54,181 nt of DNA from Chryseobacterium shigense (GCF_900156575.1 NZ_FTNY01000010.1:1-54181), one strand, 5' to 3'. Positions 35,915 to 45,968 are shown, counted from the first letter of the stretch. The notes: generated from the letters alone by a model not told the origin. Numbers and translations are program-made.

Positions 35915-36009
35915 GAAAAAGATATAATATGAATAACAACAATTCAACCTAATATCAAAATTTTAGACAATTATTTTTAAGGCAAACTTTTTTAATATTG
36001 TAAATTATT

Positions 36010-36978
36010 TTAATCAATCTCTAAAAGTTTTTCAATAATATCATTTTTAAACTTACTGAAAGGTCTTTTATGATAATCATTTTGATTCTTTTCTACCCCA
36101 AATAGTAATCTATATTTTTCATCATAAGAAGGTTCAACTTCGTGCAATTTCTCTAAAAGAAATGTAATGTAATTTGTAGTGTATTTTTTTCTGAGATTAT
36201 ATAGATCTTTCAATTCTAAATGAGAATGGGCTTGATAAATCTCTTTTGTTAAATTAAAATTCAATGTCTGTATGATTTTATTGCCGGTAACATCTCTAAA
36301 CTTCACAATAAATTCGTCACTACTTTCTTCATAAGTAAAATCAAATTTAAAATTCTCACTATTATCTGGAAAGTAAGGGTGGAGCATTTCTAATAAAGAA
36401 TTATTCTCCCACCAGTCATCCTCTTTATCTGACTGACCTTTAATATGATTGCAAGAACCGCAGGAAGGAATTAGGTTAAAAAAAGAAAGTGCCAGAATTG
36501 GAAACATACTTTTGGGAAACCAATGGTCTAACTGTGAAGAAGCATGCTTGGTAGATACATTTAAAGTATAATTTCTATTACAATATGTACAAGTTGACCT
36601 ACTAAGCAAATTGACAAAATCCTTTCCATGTTTTTTTTGATAAAAATTAGTGTAACCAGATTCTTTAAAGAGTTTCTCAATCTCTGATTTGTCAGACTCA
36701 ATTACTTCATTATTTTTGTAAGAACTAACTATTTTTAATAAATCAGTTGGAATTCCAGTAATTAGCCGTTCAATAATATCAAAAGTGAAGAACAATTTTG
36801 TTTCATTAGAAAAAGAGATTTTATAAGCTTCAGTTCTTTTATTTTTACATTCATCTTGTCCACAATAATCGCAAATATCATTTGTTCTCGCAACACCATG
36901 AATCTTAATTTTAAGCCAACATAATAATACTTTTTGATGGTATTCTAAAGCTTTACTGTATTCTTTAATAAATAGCAT
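36010..36978 (-). CDS. HNH endonuclease of a Septu-like pair (copy 2)
   Basis: The 322-residue protein has an HNH core with CTYCN (C130, C133), QLDHWFPKS (D151, H152), NLIPSCGSCNHIKG (N168, C173, C176, N177, K180), the Septu-like 'LDHxxPK...NL..C..CN..KG' pattern. An additional N-terminal cysteine cluster CDYCGQDEC (C36, C39, C44) is not seen in copy 1. It starts 3 bp after the ATPase stop. The gene converges on the SF2 helicase (95-bp gap). By analogy to PtuB it would be the nuclease effector. Its place beside an RT gene recalls retron Ec78, whose RT works with a PtuA-PtuB pair. Confidence 0.8.
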   Translation of the reverse strand: MLFIKEYSKALEYHQKVLLCWLKIKIHGVARTNDICDYCGQDECKNKRTEAYKISFSNETKLFFTFDIIERLITGIPTDLLKIVSSYKNNEVIESDKSEIEKLFKESGYTNFYQKKHGKDFVNLLSRSTCTYCNRNYTLNVSTKHASSQLDHWFPKSMFPILALSFFNLIPSCGSCNHIKGQSDKEDDWWENNSLLEMLHPYFPDNSENFKFDFTYEESSDEFIVKFRDVTGNKIIQTLNFNLTKEIYQAHSHLELKDLYNLRKKYTTNYITFLLEKLHEVEPSYDEKYRLLFGVEKNQNDYHKRPFSKFKNDIIEKLLEID

Positions 36979-36981
36979 GAT

Positions 36982-39390
36982 TTAATTTTTTTTTAGATTT
37001 AAATCATTAAAAACAATTCCTACCATTTCTTTGATTTTGTTTTTTATTAATCGTTCGCCAATCAATTCAGCGATTTCCAAAATTTGATTTGACGTATAAT
37101 TATCATTATTATTAAGTTTACTTTTAAATATGGTGATTTCTTTTGCCATATGATTGCGTAATGATTCAGAAAAAATATTATTCTGCACATTATCTTGTAA
37201 TTCTAAAATTTTATTTTTAAGAAATAAAAACTCTATTATTTTATCAATCTTCATACTTGCGAATGTCCCCATCGTATTACCTTCTAAGAAAAATTCATCA
37301 GATAGTAAGTCGTGAATATTGGCACCAAACGAATTATATCCGTCTAGATCATTAACAGCAACACCTTCCTTCAATCTTAAAACGTTTTGGGTGGGAATAT
37401 CTGAAAGTATAAAAGGAGAGTGAGTAGAAAAAATTATATTAAAATTTAAGTTTGAGAAGTATTGGATGCTATTAATTAAATTATTTATAAAGCTTCTTTG
37501 AAATTCAGGATGGAAATATAGCTCCACTTCATCAAAAATAATATTAATATTTTCATACTTTTTCTTCCTTCTGCTTTTTTTTACTGAAGTTATATTATAT
37601 AGATGGTAAGTGATATTAAGTAATGAGTGCATCATTTGCTGTTCGCCAGAACTGAGCCTATTAAAAGGATATATTTTTTCATTTTTTTTAACTAAAATTT
37701 CTGGTTCAAAAAATGAAATTGGGATGTTGTGAATTTCAGAAGTCGAAAGTAATTTTTGATCAATTATAATATTATATAATTGTGGTATTACTTTCTTATT
37801 TTCATCTTCTACAGTTTTTATCTGAAGTTTACCAAAAATGTTTTTATAAAAATAATTTACAGCTTGTCTAAACTTAAAAGCTACATGTGTGTCATCAACA
37901 GTAAGACTTTTAATGTAAATTTTAAATAAGTCGATTCTATGAAGATCTACAATATCTTTAAAATTTTCAAATACTAATTCAATTACATTATCAAGCTCTG
38001 AATCTTTTTCAATTATAAAGGATTGTAATACATTATCTATTTCAAGTTTGATATCGTGATTTACTGAATTCAGTAATATATTAAGTATCGAATTATTTTT
38101 TACAAAATGCCTAAATGATTCAGAAAGTTGACTTTCATATTTTTTAATATTAATAAATTCAGCTCCACTTTTTAAACCTATTTTCTTTAGAAAATTTCGT
38201 TTGAATTTATCTAATTCTTCTTTGAAAATATCGTTATCCCAAGTAAGATTAAACAAAAAATTATATTTTTTGTATTCATCATAATTATATGATATTCTCT
38301 TCAATTTTTTAAATATGTATAAAAAACATAAATAGCTAATCTCTGTTCGGAAATTATTATTTGATAATTCTGTTATATGAAATTCTCTGTTTTTATCTTT
38401 GTTCTGTAAAAAAAAATTCAGAGCTTCAATTTGATTATTCTTTTTATTTCCAATGAAGATAATGTCGAGAAGTTGAGAAAATCTATTTAAACCACCAAAA
38501 TTATTAACATCCAGGAAACTGATTATATCATTAACAATCAGTTTAGTTTTTTCTCCGGGAAATGTTTCGTCTTCAATAAATTGGGATTCTCTAATATTTA
38601 AAAAGTAGTTTACCTCGTGTAATTCTATGTTATCAACTAGATTATGGTTTTTAATAACAAAATTATTTAGAATTAACCTTGCCTGAGCTAAATTATACTC
38701 ATTATTTACATCTATATTCCCTTCATTTCGAAAAGGGTTTATAACTATTGGGGATTGATAGCCGTCATTTTTATGAAATAATTTTTCAATCCATTTTCCT
38801 GAAACTTTACTATTGAGACCATAAATACTGTAGTTCACAACTAAAGAATAGAATTTAAATATAATTTCATCAGGGCTTTTAGATACGATGAATTTTAAAT
38901 TTTCATCTAATTTGTAAACTTTGGTTATTACAGAGGTAGATGATTTATATTTATGAGATATTTTGTAATACTCATTATTAAATAAATAATACAGTTCTAA
39001 ATTGATCTGATTATAATTTATCTTAGAATCTTCAAACTTAAGAATTGAACCCTTTTTACTAATATTAAATATAAATGCATATAAAAGTTCGAGTAAACTA
39101 CTTTTTCCACTGCCATTTTTTCCCACTATCGCAGTTACATTAACATTTTCTCTATAAAACAAACTTGGTACCTCTTGTTTGAATGTTATGCTTTCTATAT
39201 TGTAGTATAAGATTCTATTTTGTGATTGATTTTGTTTCTGTAATTCTATAAAAGACAAATCTTTATTATCGTTCTTATAGATGTACTCGTATTCATTGTA
39301 GAAACGATAGATATAGTTTTCTTGTAAATTTTTTAGAAAATGTGAATCGCAATCAGCCATTGGTCGAATTGCTAATAATTTAAAACTCAT
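36982..39390 (-). CDS. SMC/ABC-like ATPase of a Septu-like pair (PtuA-like, copy 2)
   Basis: The 802-residue ATPase has Walker A GKNGSGKSS (90-98), signature LSSGEQ (579-584), Walker B INIIFDEVE (616-624 region; D620, E621), H-loop THS (656-658) and GANIHDLLSDEFFLEGNTMG (689-708), the motif shared with copy 1. The insert between the ATPase halves is about 200 residues longer than in copy 1 and includes many helices. There is no Toprim domain. It forms an operon with the HNH gene and is divergent from the exonuclease-RecQ-UvrD gene across 241 bp of AT-rich DNA in which I could not place promoters. Confidence 0.8.
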   Translation of the reverse strand: MSFKLLAIRPMADCDSHFLKNLQENYIYRFYNEYEYIYKNDNKDLSFIELQKQNQSQNRILYYNIESITFKQEVPSLFYRENVNVTAIVGKNGSGKSSLLELLYAFIFNISKKGSILKFEDSKINYNQINLELYYLFNNEYYKISHKYKSSTSVITKVYKLDENLKFIVSKSPDEIIFKFYSLVVNYSIYGLNSKVSGKWIEKLFHKNDGYQSPIVINPFRNEGNIDVNNEYNLAQARLILNNFVIKNHNLVDNIELHEVNYFLNIRESQFIEDETFPGEKTKLIVNDIISFLDVNNFGGLNRFSQLLDIIFIGNKKNNQIEALNFFLQNKDKNREFHITELSNNNFRTEISYLCFLYIFKKLKRISYNYDEYKKYNFLFNLTWDNDIFKEELDKFKRNFLKKIGLKSGAEFINIKKYESQLSESFRHFVKNNSILNILLNSVNHDIKLEIDNVLQSFIIEKDSELDNVIELVFENFKDIVDLHRIDLFKIYIKSLTVDDTHVAFKFRQAVNYFYKNIFGKLQIKTVEDENKKVIPQLYNIIIDQKLLSTSEIHNIPISFFEPEILVKKNEKIYPFNRLSSGEQQMMHSLLNITYHLYNITSVKKSRRKKKYENINIIFDEVELYFHPEFQRSFINNLINSIQYFSNLNFNIIFSTHSPFILSDIPTQNVLRLKEGVAVNDLDGYNSFGANIHDLLSDEFFLEGNTMGTFASMKIDKIIEFLFLKNKILELQDNVQNNIFSESLRNHMAKEITIFKSKLNNNDNYTSNQILEIAELIGERLIKNKIKEMVGIVFNDLNLKKN

Positions 39391-39631
39391 GGTATTTTAG
39401 TTTATATAAATATACTAAAGATCTAATCTACTTGAGAATAAAAGTAGACTAATAAATAATAGATTTTTGGATTGAAACATTTTTATAATATTATATTAAA
39501 TTATTAGTACATATTGTTTTCCAGTTTGTTATATTTTATTTAATTTAACTAATCTGAAATTAATGTAAAGATTAAAAATAGTAATCTTTATTTTTTTGCA
39601 GATAAAAAAACAAAATAACTATTGATATACA

Positions 39632-42600
39632 TTGACAGAAGAAGCAAAAGACAATAGTCTTATTTCATATATTGATACTGAAATTGACCCTAAAAGTCAC
39701 AAAATCCTTGATATCGGAGGAATAAAAAATGATGGAAGCTCATTTCATAAAACATCGATAGCAGAATTTGTCCAATTTCTTGGAACAACCCAGTTCGTTT
39801 GTGGACACAACATCATCAATCACGATATTAAGTATATTGGGAAAGCTATTACTGATGCAGGTATTAAACCTGAAAACATCATAGATACTCTGTACCTTTC
39901 TCCTCTATTATTCCCCACAAGACCTTATCATGCTCTTTTGAAAGATGATAAGCTTCAAACAGAAGATCTTAATAATCCTCTCAATGATTCAATCAAAGCA
40001 AGAGATTTATTTCATGATGAAGTAGTAGCCTTTGACGAAACGGATGAAATCCTCAAGCAAATTTTTTATTTGCTTTTAAAAGATAAAAAAGAGTTTAGTA
40101 GCTTTTTTCGCTTTATTAATTATACAAATGCAAACATTGACATTGAACAGTTGATTCGGCTAAAATTCAAAGATGAAATTTGTGAAAATATTAATTTAAC
40201 TAGAATCATTGAAGGATATTGTATTGAATTAGCCTACTGTTTATCACTCATTAATTCTTTTATTGATAATAAAAAAATCCATTCCATCACACCGCCTTGG
40301 GTATTAAAGAATTATCCGGAAGTAGAAAGATTAATGCTTTTATTACGAAACAAACCTTGTATAAGCGGATGTGCTTATTGTAGTAATGCATTAGACATAC
40401 ACAAAGGACTAAAAAAGTTTTTTGGTTTTGATGCATATCGAACGTATGATGGTGAAGCTCTACAGCAAAAAGCAGTACAAGCAGCAGTAAATAATAAATC
40501 ATTACTCGCCGTTTTCCCTACCGGAGGCGGTAAATCTATTACCTTTCAGGTTCCTGCTCTTATGAGTGGAGAAAACTCAAAAGGATTAACTATAATTATC
40601 TCTCCTTTACAATCTTTAATGAAAGATCAGGTTGATAATCTGGAAAAAAATGGTATTACCGATGCTGTTACTATAAATGGTCTGCTTGATCCAATTGAAA
40701 GAGCCAAATCATTTGAAAGAGTTGAAGATGGATCTGCTTCAATTTTATATATATCCCCCGAATCATTACGTTCAAAAAGCATTGAACGATTGATGTTAGG
40801 TAGAAAAATTATCCGGTTTGTTATTGATGAAGCACACTGCTTTTCTTCCTGGGGTCAGGATTTTAGAGTAGATTATTTATATATCGGTGATTTTATCAAA
40901 TCAATTCAGGATAAAAAAAATTTAGAAGAAGGAATACCAGTATCTTGCTTTACAGCTACAGCAAAACAAAAGGTGATTGAGGATATTCGTGATTACTTTA
41001 AAGAGAAATTAGATCTTGATCTTGAATTATTTACATCGAAAGCTTCGAGATCAAATCTGCGTTATAAAGTCTTTGAAAAAGCTGATGAAGATGAAAAATA
41101 TCAAGCCATAAGAGACTTGGTAGAAGAGAAAAACTGCCCAACTATTATTTATGTATCACGGACAAGAAAAGCATATCTACTTGCTGAAAGATTGTCAAAA
41201 GATGGCTTTAATGCAAAGCCATATCATGGTAAAATGGATAAGCAAGAAAAATCTGAAAACCAAGATTCTTTTATTAACGGTGACACACAAATTATGGTTG
41301 CAACATCTGCCTTCGGAATGGGAGTGGATAAAAAAGATGTAGGAATGGTCATCCATTATGAAATCTCAGATTCACTGGAAAACTATGTTCAGGAAGCCGG
41401 AAGAGCTGGGAGAGACGAAAATATTATTGCTGATTGCTTTGTGCTTTTTAACGAAGAAGATCTTGGCAAACATTTTATATTGCAGAATCAAACCAAACTC
41501 TCCATTAAAGAAATACAACAAGTTTGGAAAGCCATTAAAGATATAACCCGATTCCGATCAACTGTTTCCAATTCTGCTTTAGAAATAGCAAGAAAAGCAG
41601 GATGGGATGATAACGTAGTACAAATAGAAACAAGAGTAACTACAGCCATTGCAGCACTGGAAGATGCAGGATATTTGAAAAGAGGACAAAATATGCCTAG
41701 AGTTTTTGCCAATAGTATTTTAACCAAAAATGCGCAGGAAGCTATTGACAAAATCAATTTATCTACAAAATTTGAAGAAAAGCAGAAAGAAAAAGGTATT
41801 AGAATTATCAAGAAGCTTTTTTCAAGCAAAAGTCGCAAGCAATCCAACGAAGAAACCGCAGAATCTAGGGTTGATTATATTAGCGATCATTTGGGTATAG
41901 TGAAAGAGGAAGTAATTAATATTTTAACTCTTCTCCGTGAAGAAAAAATTTTAGCAGATACAAAAGACTTAACGGCATTTATCAAAAGAGGAGAGAATAT
42001 AAATCGCTCACTTAATATTGTTGAGTCATTCAGTAAAATTGAAAATTTCTTACTTCCGTTTTTTGATCAGCAGGAAAAGGTATTTCATATCAAAGAACTT
42101 AATGAGGAGGCGGAAAATATGGGATGTGAAAATATTAATACCAACCAAATAAAAACGATTATCAACTTCTGGTCAATTAAGAATTGGATCAAAAGACAAA
42201 ATCTAGAATATTCAAAAAACCATGTTGCTGTTGTTAGCCTATTTTCCAAAGAAATATTGAAAGACAAGCTTGAAAAAAGACATGAATTGGCTCGTTTCAT
42301 TGTGGAATTTCTGTATAGGAAAAGTAATTTGGAAGCTACGAAAGATGAAGCTGATAAAGATGAAGTACTCGTAGAATTTTCAGTTCATGAATTGAAATCT
42401 GCTTATGAGAGTAGTCAAAATCTATTTAAAATAGACGTCGATATTACGGATGTTGAAGATACATTATTTTATTTGTCAAGAATTGAGGCCATAAAAATTG
42501 AGGGAGGCTTTTTAGTCGTTTATAACCGATTAACCATCGAGCGTACAGAACAGGATAATAAAAAACGATATACTAAGGATGACTATCAAAGACTAAATCA

Positions 42601-44479
42601 ATTTTACGAAAACAAGATTCAGCAAATCCACATTGTTGGAGAATACGCAAAGAAAATGATTACCGATTATCAAAATGCTTTACAATTCGTAGAAGACTAT
42701 TTTCAGTTAAATTATACATCCTTTCTCAGTAAATATTTTAAAGGAAGTAGGCAGAATGAGATTAGACGTAATCTAACACCAGCAAAATTCAATCAGCTTT
42801 TTGGAGAACTTTCTCCAACACAACTAAAAATCATAAACGACAAAGAAGCACAACATATTGTTGTAGCGGCTGGACCAGGTAGTGGGAAAACACGAGTGCT
42901 TGTACATAAACTTGCATCCCTTCTTCTAATGGAGGATATTAAGCAAGAGCAGCTACTTATGATAACTTTTTCCAGAGCAGCTGCTACCGAATTTAAAAAA
43001 CGATTGATAAAGCTTATTGGAAATGCAGCCAATTATGTTGAAATGAAAACATTTCATTCCTATTGTTTTGATTTATTAGGTAAAGTCGGAAACCTAGAGA
43101 AATCTGATACAATTTTGAAAAAAACAATTGAGAAAATAAAAAATGGTGAAGTTGAAGCGAGCAGAATTACCAAAACAGTACTAGTAATTGATGAAGCTCA
43201 AGACATGGATGAGGATGAACATAGGCTTATCAATACATTGATGGAACAAAATGAGGAAATGAGGGTTATTGCTGTAGGAGATGATGATCAGAATATCTAT
43301 GAATTCAGAGGTGCAAGCTCAAAGTATTTAGAGCAGTTTATTTTGTCCAATAATGCTGTTAAATATGAGTTAATAGAAAATTACAGGAGTAAAAGTAATC
43401 TTGTTGTATTTGCTAATGAATTTGTTAAGCAGATTTCGCATCGATTAAAGATTACACCAATTTTATCTACGCAAATTGACAATGGAGAAATAAAAATTGT
43501 AAAATACGAAAGTGGAAATCTGACCACACCTACTGTTTCAGATATAATTAATATGAATCTCTCAGGCACTACATGTGTGCTGACAAAGACAAATGAAGAG
43601 GCTTTGCAGATTACGGGTCTACTTTTAAAAAATAAAATGCCAGCAAAACTAATCCAAACTAATGACGGTTTCAGTTTGTATAACCTTGTAGAAGTTAGAT
43701 TCTTCTTAAGTAAATTAAACTTAGACAGTGATACATTCATTATTAGTGATGAGGTATGGGAAATAGCAAAAAAAGAACTGAAGAATAAATTTCAAAGCAG
43801 TGATAAGCTAGAAATTTGTGGCAATATTATCAAAGAGTTTGAAGCCACAAACACTAAAAGAAAATACAAATCTGATTTGGAAGTATTTGTAAGAGAATCC
43901 AAACTAGAAGATTTTTTTAATGAAAATGGAGAAACCATTTTTGTATCAACTATCCATAAGGCTAAGGGTAAAGAGTTTGATAATGTTTTTTTACTACTTG
44001 AGAACTTTAATCTTTCAACAGATGAAGTTAAACGACAGTTATATGTCGGTATTACCAGAGCAAAACGCAACTTAAATATTCATACAAATTCTAAATTTCT
44101 TGATAATTTTTTTGTAGATAATTTAATGCGTATTGAGGATAATGAATTATATTTCCAGCCGAACGAATTAGCTATGCATCTAACCTATAAGGATGTATGG
44201 CTGGATTATTTTATAAACAAACAGCATCTGGTTTCAGAGCTTCAATGTGGAGATATATTAATCTTCAATGGAAATGAATGTGTTAATTCTCGTCATCAAC
44301 CTATTTTAAGGTTTTCTAAACAATTTCGACAGAGAATAGAGCAGATGAAAACAAAATTATATGAATTAAAAAGCATAAAAGTGAACTTCATAGTATATTG
44401 GTTAAAAGAAGATACATTACAAGAAATTAAAATTATTTTGCCTGAAGTTTATTTCGAAAAAACAATCCTTCAGGCTTAG
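39632..44479 (+). CDS. DEDD exonuclease-RecQ-UvrD triple fusion
   Basis: A 1615-residue protein with TTG as the first possible start (an in-frame TGA lies 9 bp upstream and the first in-frame ATG is far downstream). Domain 1 (about 10-140) looks like a DnaQ-fold 3'-5' exonuclease: YIDTEID (D15, E17), GHNIINHD (58-65), YHALLKDDKL (99-108). Domain 2 (about 265-620) is a RecQ-type helicase: Walker A TGGGKS (298-303), DEAH (400-403), QEAGRAGRDE; a cysteine group C244, C248, C251 precedes it. Domain 3 (about 1070-1500) is a UvrD/Rep-type helicase: GPGSGKT (1081-1087), VIDEAQD (D1187), GDDDQNIYEFRGAS, STIHKAKGKEFD, YVGITRAKR. All motifs look intact. It may process phage or repair DNA, but its link to the neighbouring systems is unproven. 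Confidence 0.9.
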   Translation: MTEEAKDNSLISYIDTEIDPKSHKILDIGGIKNDGSSFHKTSIAEFVQFLGTTQFVCGHNIINHDIKYIGKAITDAGIKPENIIDTLYLSPLLFPTRPYHALLKDDKLQTEDLNNPLNDSIKARDLFHDEVVAFDETDEILKQIFYLLLKDKKEFSSFFRFINYTNANIDIEQLIRLKFKDEICENINLTRIIEGYCIELAYCLSLINSFIDNKKIHSITPPWVLKNYPEVERLMLLLRNKPCISGCAYCSNALDIHKGLKKFFGFDAYRTYDGEALQQKAVQAAVNNKSLLAVFPTGGGKSITFQVPALMSGENSKGLTIIISPLQSLMKDQVDNLEKNGITDAVTINGLLDPIERAKSFERVEDGSASILYISPESLRSKSIERLMLGRKIIRFVIDEAHCFSSWGQDFRVDYLYIGDFIKSIQDKKNLEEGIPVSCFTATAKQKVIEDIRDYFKEKLDLDLELFTSKASRSNLRYKVFEKADEDEKYQAIRDLVEEKNCPTIIYVSRTRKAYLLAERLSKDGFNAKPYHGKMDKQEKSENQDSFINGDTQIMVATSAFGMGVDKKDVGMVIHYEISDSLENYVQEAGRAGRDENIIADCFVLFNEEDLGKHFILQNQTKLSIKEIQQVWKAIKDITRFRSTVSNSALEIARKAGWDDNVVQIETRVTTAIAALEDAGYLKRGQNMPRVFANSILTKNAQEAIDKINLSTKFEEKQKEKGIRIIKKLFSSKSRKQSNEETAESRVDYISDHLGIVKEEVINILTLLREEKILADTKDLTAFIKRGENINRSLNIVESFSKIENFLLPFFDQQEKVFHIKELNEEAENMGCENINTNQIKTIINFWSIKNWIKRQNLEYSKNHVAVVSLFSKEILKDKLEKRHELARFIVEFLYRKSNLEATKDEADKDEVLVEFSVHELKSAYESSQNLFKIDVDITDVEDTLFYLSRIEAIKIEGGFLVVYNRLTIERTEQDNKKRYTKDDYQRLNQFYENKIQQIHIVGEYAKKMITDYQNALQFVEDYFQLNYTSFLSKYFKGSRQNEIRRNLTPAKFNQLFGELSPTQLKIINDKEAQHIVVAAGPGSGKTRVLVHKLASLLLMEDIKQEQLLMITFSRAAATEFKKRLIKLIGNAANYVEMKTFHSYCFDLLGKVGNLEKSDTILKKTIEKIKNGEVEASRITKTVLVIDEAQDMDEDEHRLINTLMEQNEEMRVIAVGDDDQNIYEFRGASSKYLEQFILSNNAVKYELIENYRSKSNLVVFANEFVKQISHRLKITPILSTQIDNGEIKIVKYESGNLTTPTVSDIINMNLSGTTCVLTKTNEEALQITGLLLKNKMPAKLIQTNDGFSLYNLVEVRFFLSKLNLDSDTFIISDEVWEIAKKELKNKFQSSDKLEICGNIIKEFEATNTKRKYKSDLEVFVRESKLEDFFNENGETIFVSTIHKAKGKEFDNVFLLLENFNLSTDEVKRQLYVGITRAKRNLNIHTNSKFLDNFFVDNLMRIEDNELYFQPNELAMHLTYKDVWLDYFINKQHLVSELQCGDILIFNGNECVNSRHQPILRFSKQFRQRIEQMKTKLYELKSIKVNFIVYWLKEDTLQEIKIILPEVYFEKTILQA

Positions 44480-44522
44480 AAAAGAATCTCCTACAAGAAG
44501 CTAAAAAATAGTATAATAGCTT

Positions 44523-45740
44523 TTATTTATTGTCAAGTTTGCTTCTTAAAGCCAACATATCATCACTCACTTTCTTATCCAAAATCTTCGCATAATGCTG
44601 TGTAGTTTTTATATTAGTATGTCCCAGCATTTTACTTACACTTTCAATCGGAACGCCATTAGACAATGTTACAGTTGTAGCGAAAGTATGTCTAGCGATA
44701 TGAAACGTCAGCTCTTTATTGATTCCACAGACGTTCACAATTTCTTTAAGATAGGAATTCATTTTTTGATTACTGAGAACGGGAAACAAGACATTTGAAT
44801 TTACACATTCTGGGTGGTCTTCATATTTTAAAATCAGTTCCTGTGCTAAAGGTAATAATGGAACTCTGGTTGAGGTATCAGTTTTCTGACGATGTGTGAA
44901 TATCCATTGGTCGCCATCTATTCCAATATTGACGTTAGATTTCGTCAATTTCTTTACATCAACATACGCTAAACCTGTATAGCAACTAAAAAGAAAAATA
45001 TCACGTACTTGGTTTAGCCTTTCTGACGCAAATTCCTTTTCATAGATTGTCTGAATTTCTTCCTTTGTAAGATATGGACGTTCCACTACTTTAAGCTTTG
45101 CTTTGTAGCCTAAAAAGGGATCTTTGGTGAGCCATCCATTTGCGATACATAAACGAATGATCTTTTTAAAATTCTTGATGTACTTTACTGCAGTATTATT
45201 AGCGCATTTGCGTACACTCCGAAGCCAGAAGTCATAATCCATTATAAAAGCGTGATCGATTTTTGTAATGTCAATATCAGATGTTTTATATTTCCAGATT
45301 AGAAATTCCTGCGTATGCTTTAACGATGTTTTATAACGCTCCAATGTTCCGGGGGCAAAATCCTGACCTACCAGTGCTTCCACTTTATCATTATGATCCT
45401 GAAAAATAGGAATGAGCATTCGTGTGGAAACATCGGTTCCAAGCAGTTTAGATTTTAAACCTTCAGATGTTACAAAGTCTTCTTCTTTCAGCATCTGGTA
45501 GTGAGAATCGTAAACTTGTTGTTCCAAAGTTTTAAGATACACATTAAGCGTTTTCGCCTCCTGAGAGTTGCCAACTGCTTTATGTGCTTTAACATCCCAT
45601 CTCTGTGGGTCGATGTACCTCTTAGCGGCAATGTCCGCTGCCTTGCCATCTATCGTGATTCGTAAGTAGATGGGAGCAGTTCCGTTTGTTCTGATTTTAT
45701 TCTTTTTTATAAAGAATAACAGGTTGAATGTTTTGTTCAT
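44523..45740 (-). CDS. IntDOT-like tyrosine integrase of the island
   Basis: The 405-residue integrase has an N-terminal arm-binding domain (NLLFFIKKNKIRTNGTAPIY), a SAM-like core-binding domain (about 110-215) and a catalytic domain with H347, R350 (FHIARHTFATT), H374 (MLGHTNI) and Y383 (QHYAKI). The usual first arginine (TGLR) is replaced by alanine (TGLAYVDV, A258), and R246 lies 12 residues earlier. The same substitution pattern is known in IntDOT of CTnDOT, where Ser replaces this arginine. The gene sits 250 bp from the tRNA-Ser target and reads into the island, the standard place for an island integrase. GTGGTAA/TTACCAC (45744-45750, 45778-45784) flank its likely promoter. Confidence 0.9.
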   Translation of the reverse strand: MNKTFNLLFFIKKNKIRTNGTAPIYLRITIDGKAADIAAKRYIDPQRWDVKAHKAVGNSQEAKTLNVYLKTLEQQVYDSHYQMLKEEDFVTSEGLKSKLLGTDVSTRMLIPIFQDHNDKVEALVGQDFAPGTLERYKTSLKHTQEFLIWKYKTSDIDITKIDHAFIMDYDFWLRSVRKCANNTAVKYIKNFKKIIRLCIANGWLTKDPFLGYKAKLKVVERPYLTKEEIQTIYEKEFASERLNQVRDIFLFSCYTGLAYVDVKKLTKSNVNIGIDGDQWIFTHRQKTDTSTRVPLLPLAQELILKYEDHPECVNSNVLFPVLSNQKMNSYLKEIVNVCGINKELTFHIARHTFATTVTLSNGVPIESVSKMLGHTNIKTTQHYAKILDKKVSDDMLALRSKLDNK

Positions 45741-45843
45741 AGTGTGGTAACTTTAATTGTTAATAATTTACTTTTTATTACCACTTTCTGCAAGATGTAC
45801 AATCGTTAGACTGCCTGTTAGTCGGCTTTCCCTGAATTTTTCG

Positions 45844-45903
45844 TGACCCATTTTCAAATTTTCAGGATGGGTCACGGAATAGGTCATATAAATCGTGACC
45901 TAT
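45844..45903. repeat. Four TGACCYAT sites in two dyads between integrase and att
   Basis: TGACCCAT (45844-45851), ATGGGTCA (45867-45874), ATAGGTCA (45879-45886) and TGACCTAT (45896-45903) form two consecutive inverted pairs. They lie 90-147 bp from the att core, between integrase gene and tRNA, where arm-type integrase or excisionase sites are expected. The binding role is inferred. Confidence 0.5.
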
Positions 45904-45934
45904 TTTGATTTTTTTTGATTCTAGCGCAAAACAA

Positions 45935-45968
45935 AAAACGCTGTAAACATTGATGTTTACAGCGTTTT
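45935..45968 (-). terminator. Terminator of tRNA-Ser supplied by the island
   Basis: A perfect inverted repeat with 16-bp arms (45935-45950, 45953-45968) and a two-base centre is followed on the minus strand by a T-run. It begins 22 bp beyond the att repeat. Its sequence differs from the terminator at 44-68, which fits an island-borne replacement. Confidence 0.75.

Noticed and set aside
41488..41847. Antisense ORFs over the RecQ-UvrD gene (also 42793-43032 and 43381-43740)
   Set aside because: They are hydrophobic or serine-rich shadows of a strongly coding frame, with no independent signals.
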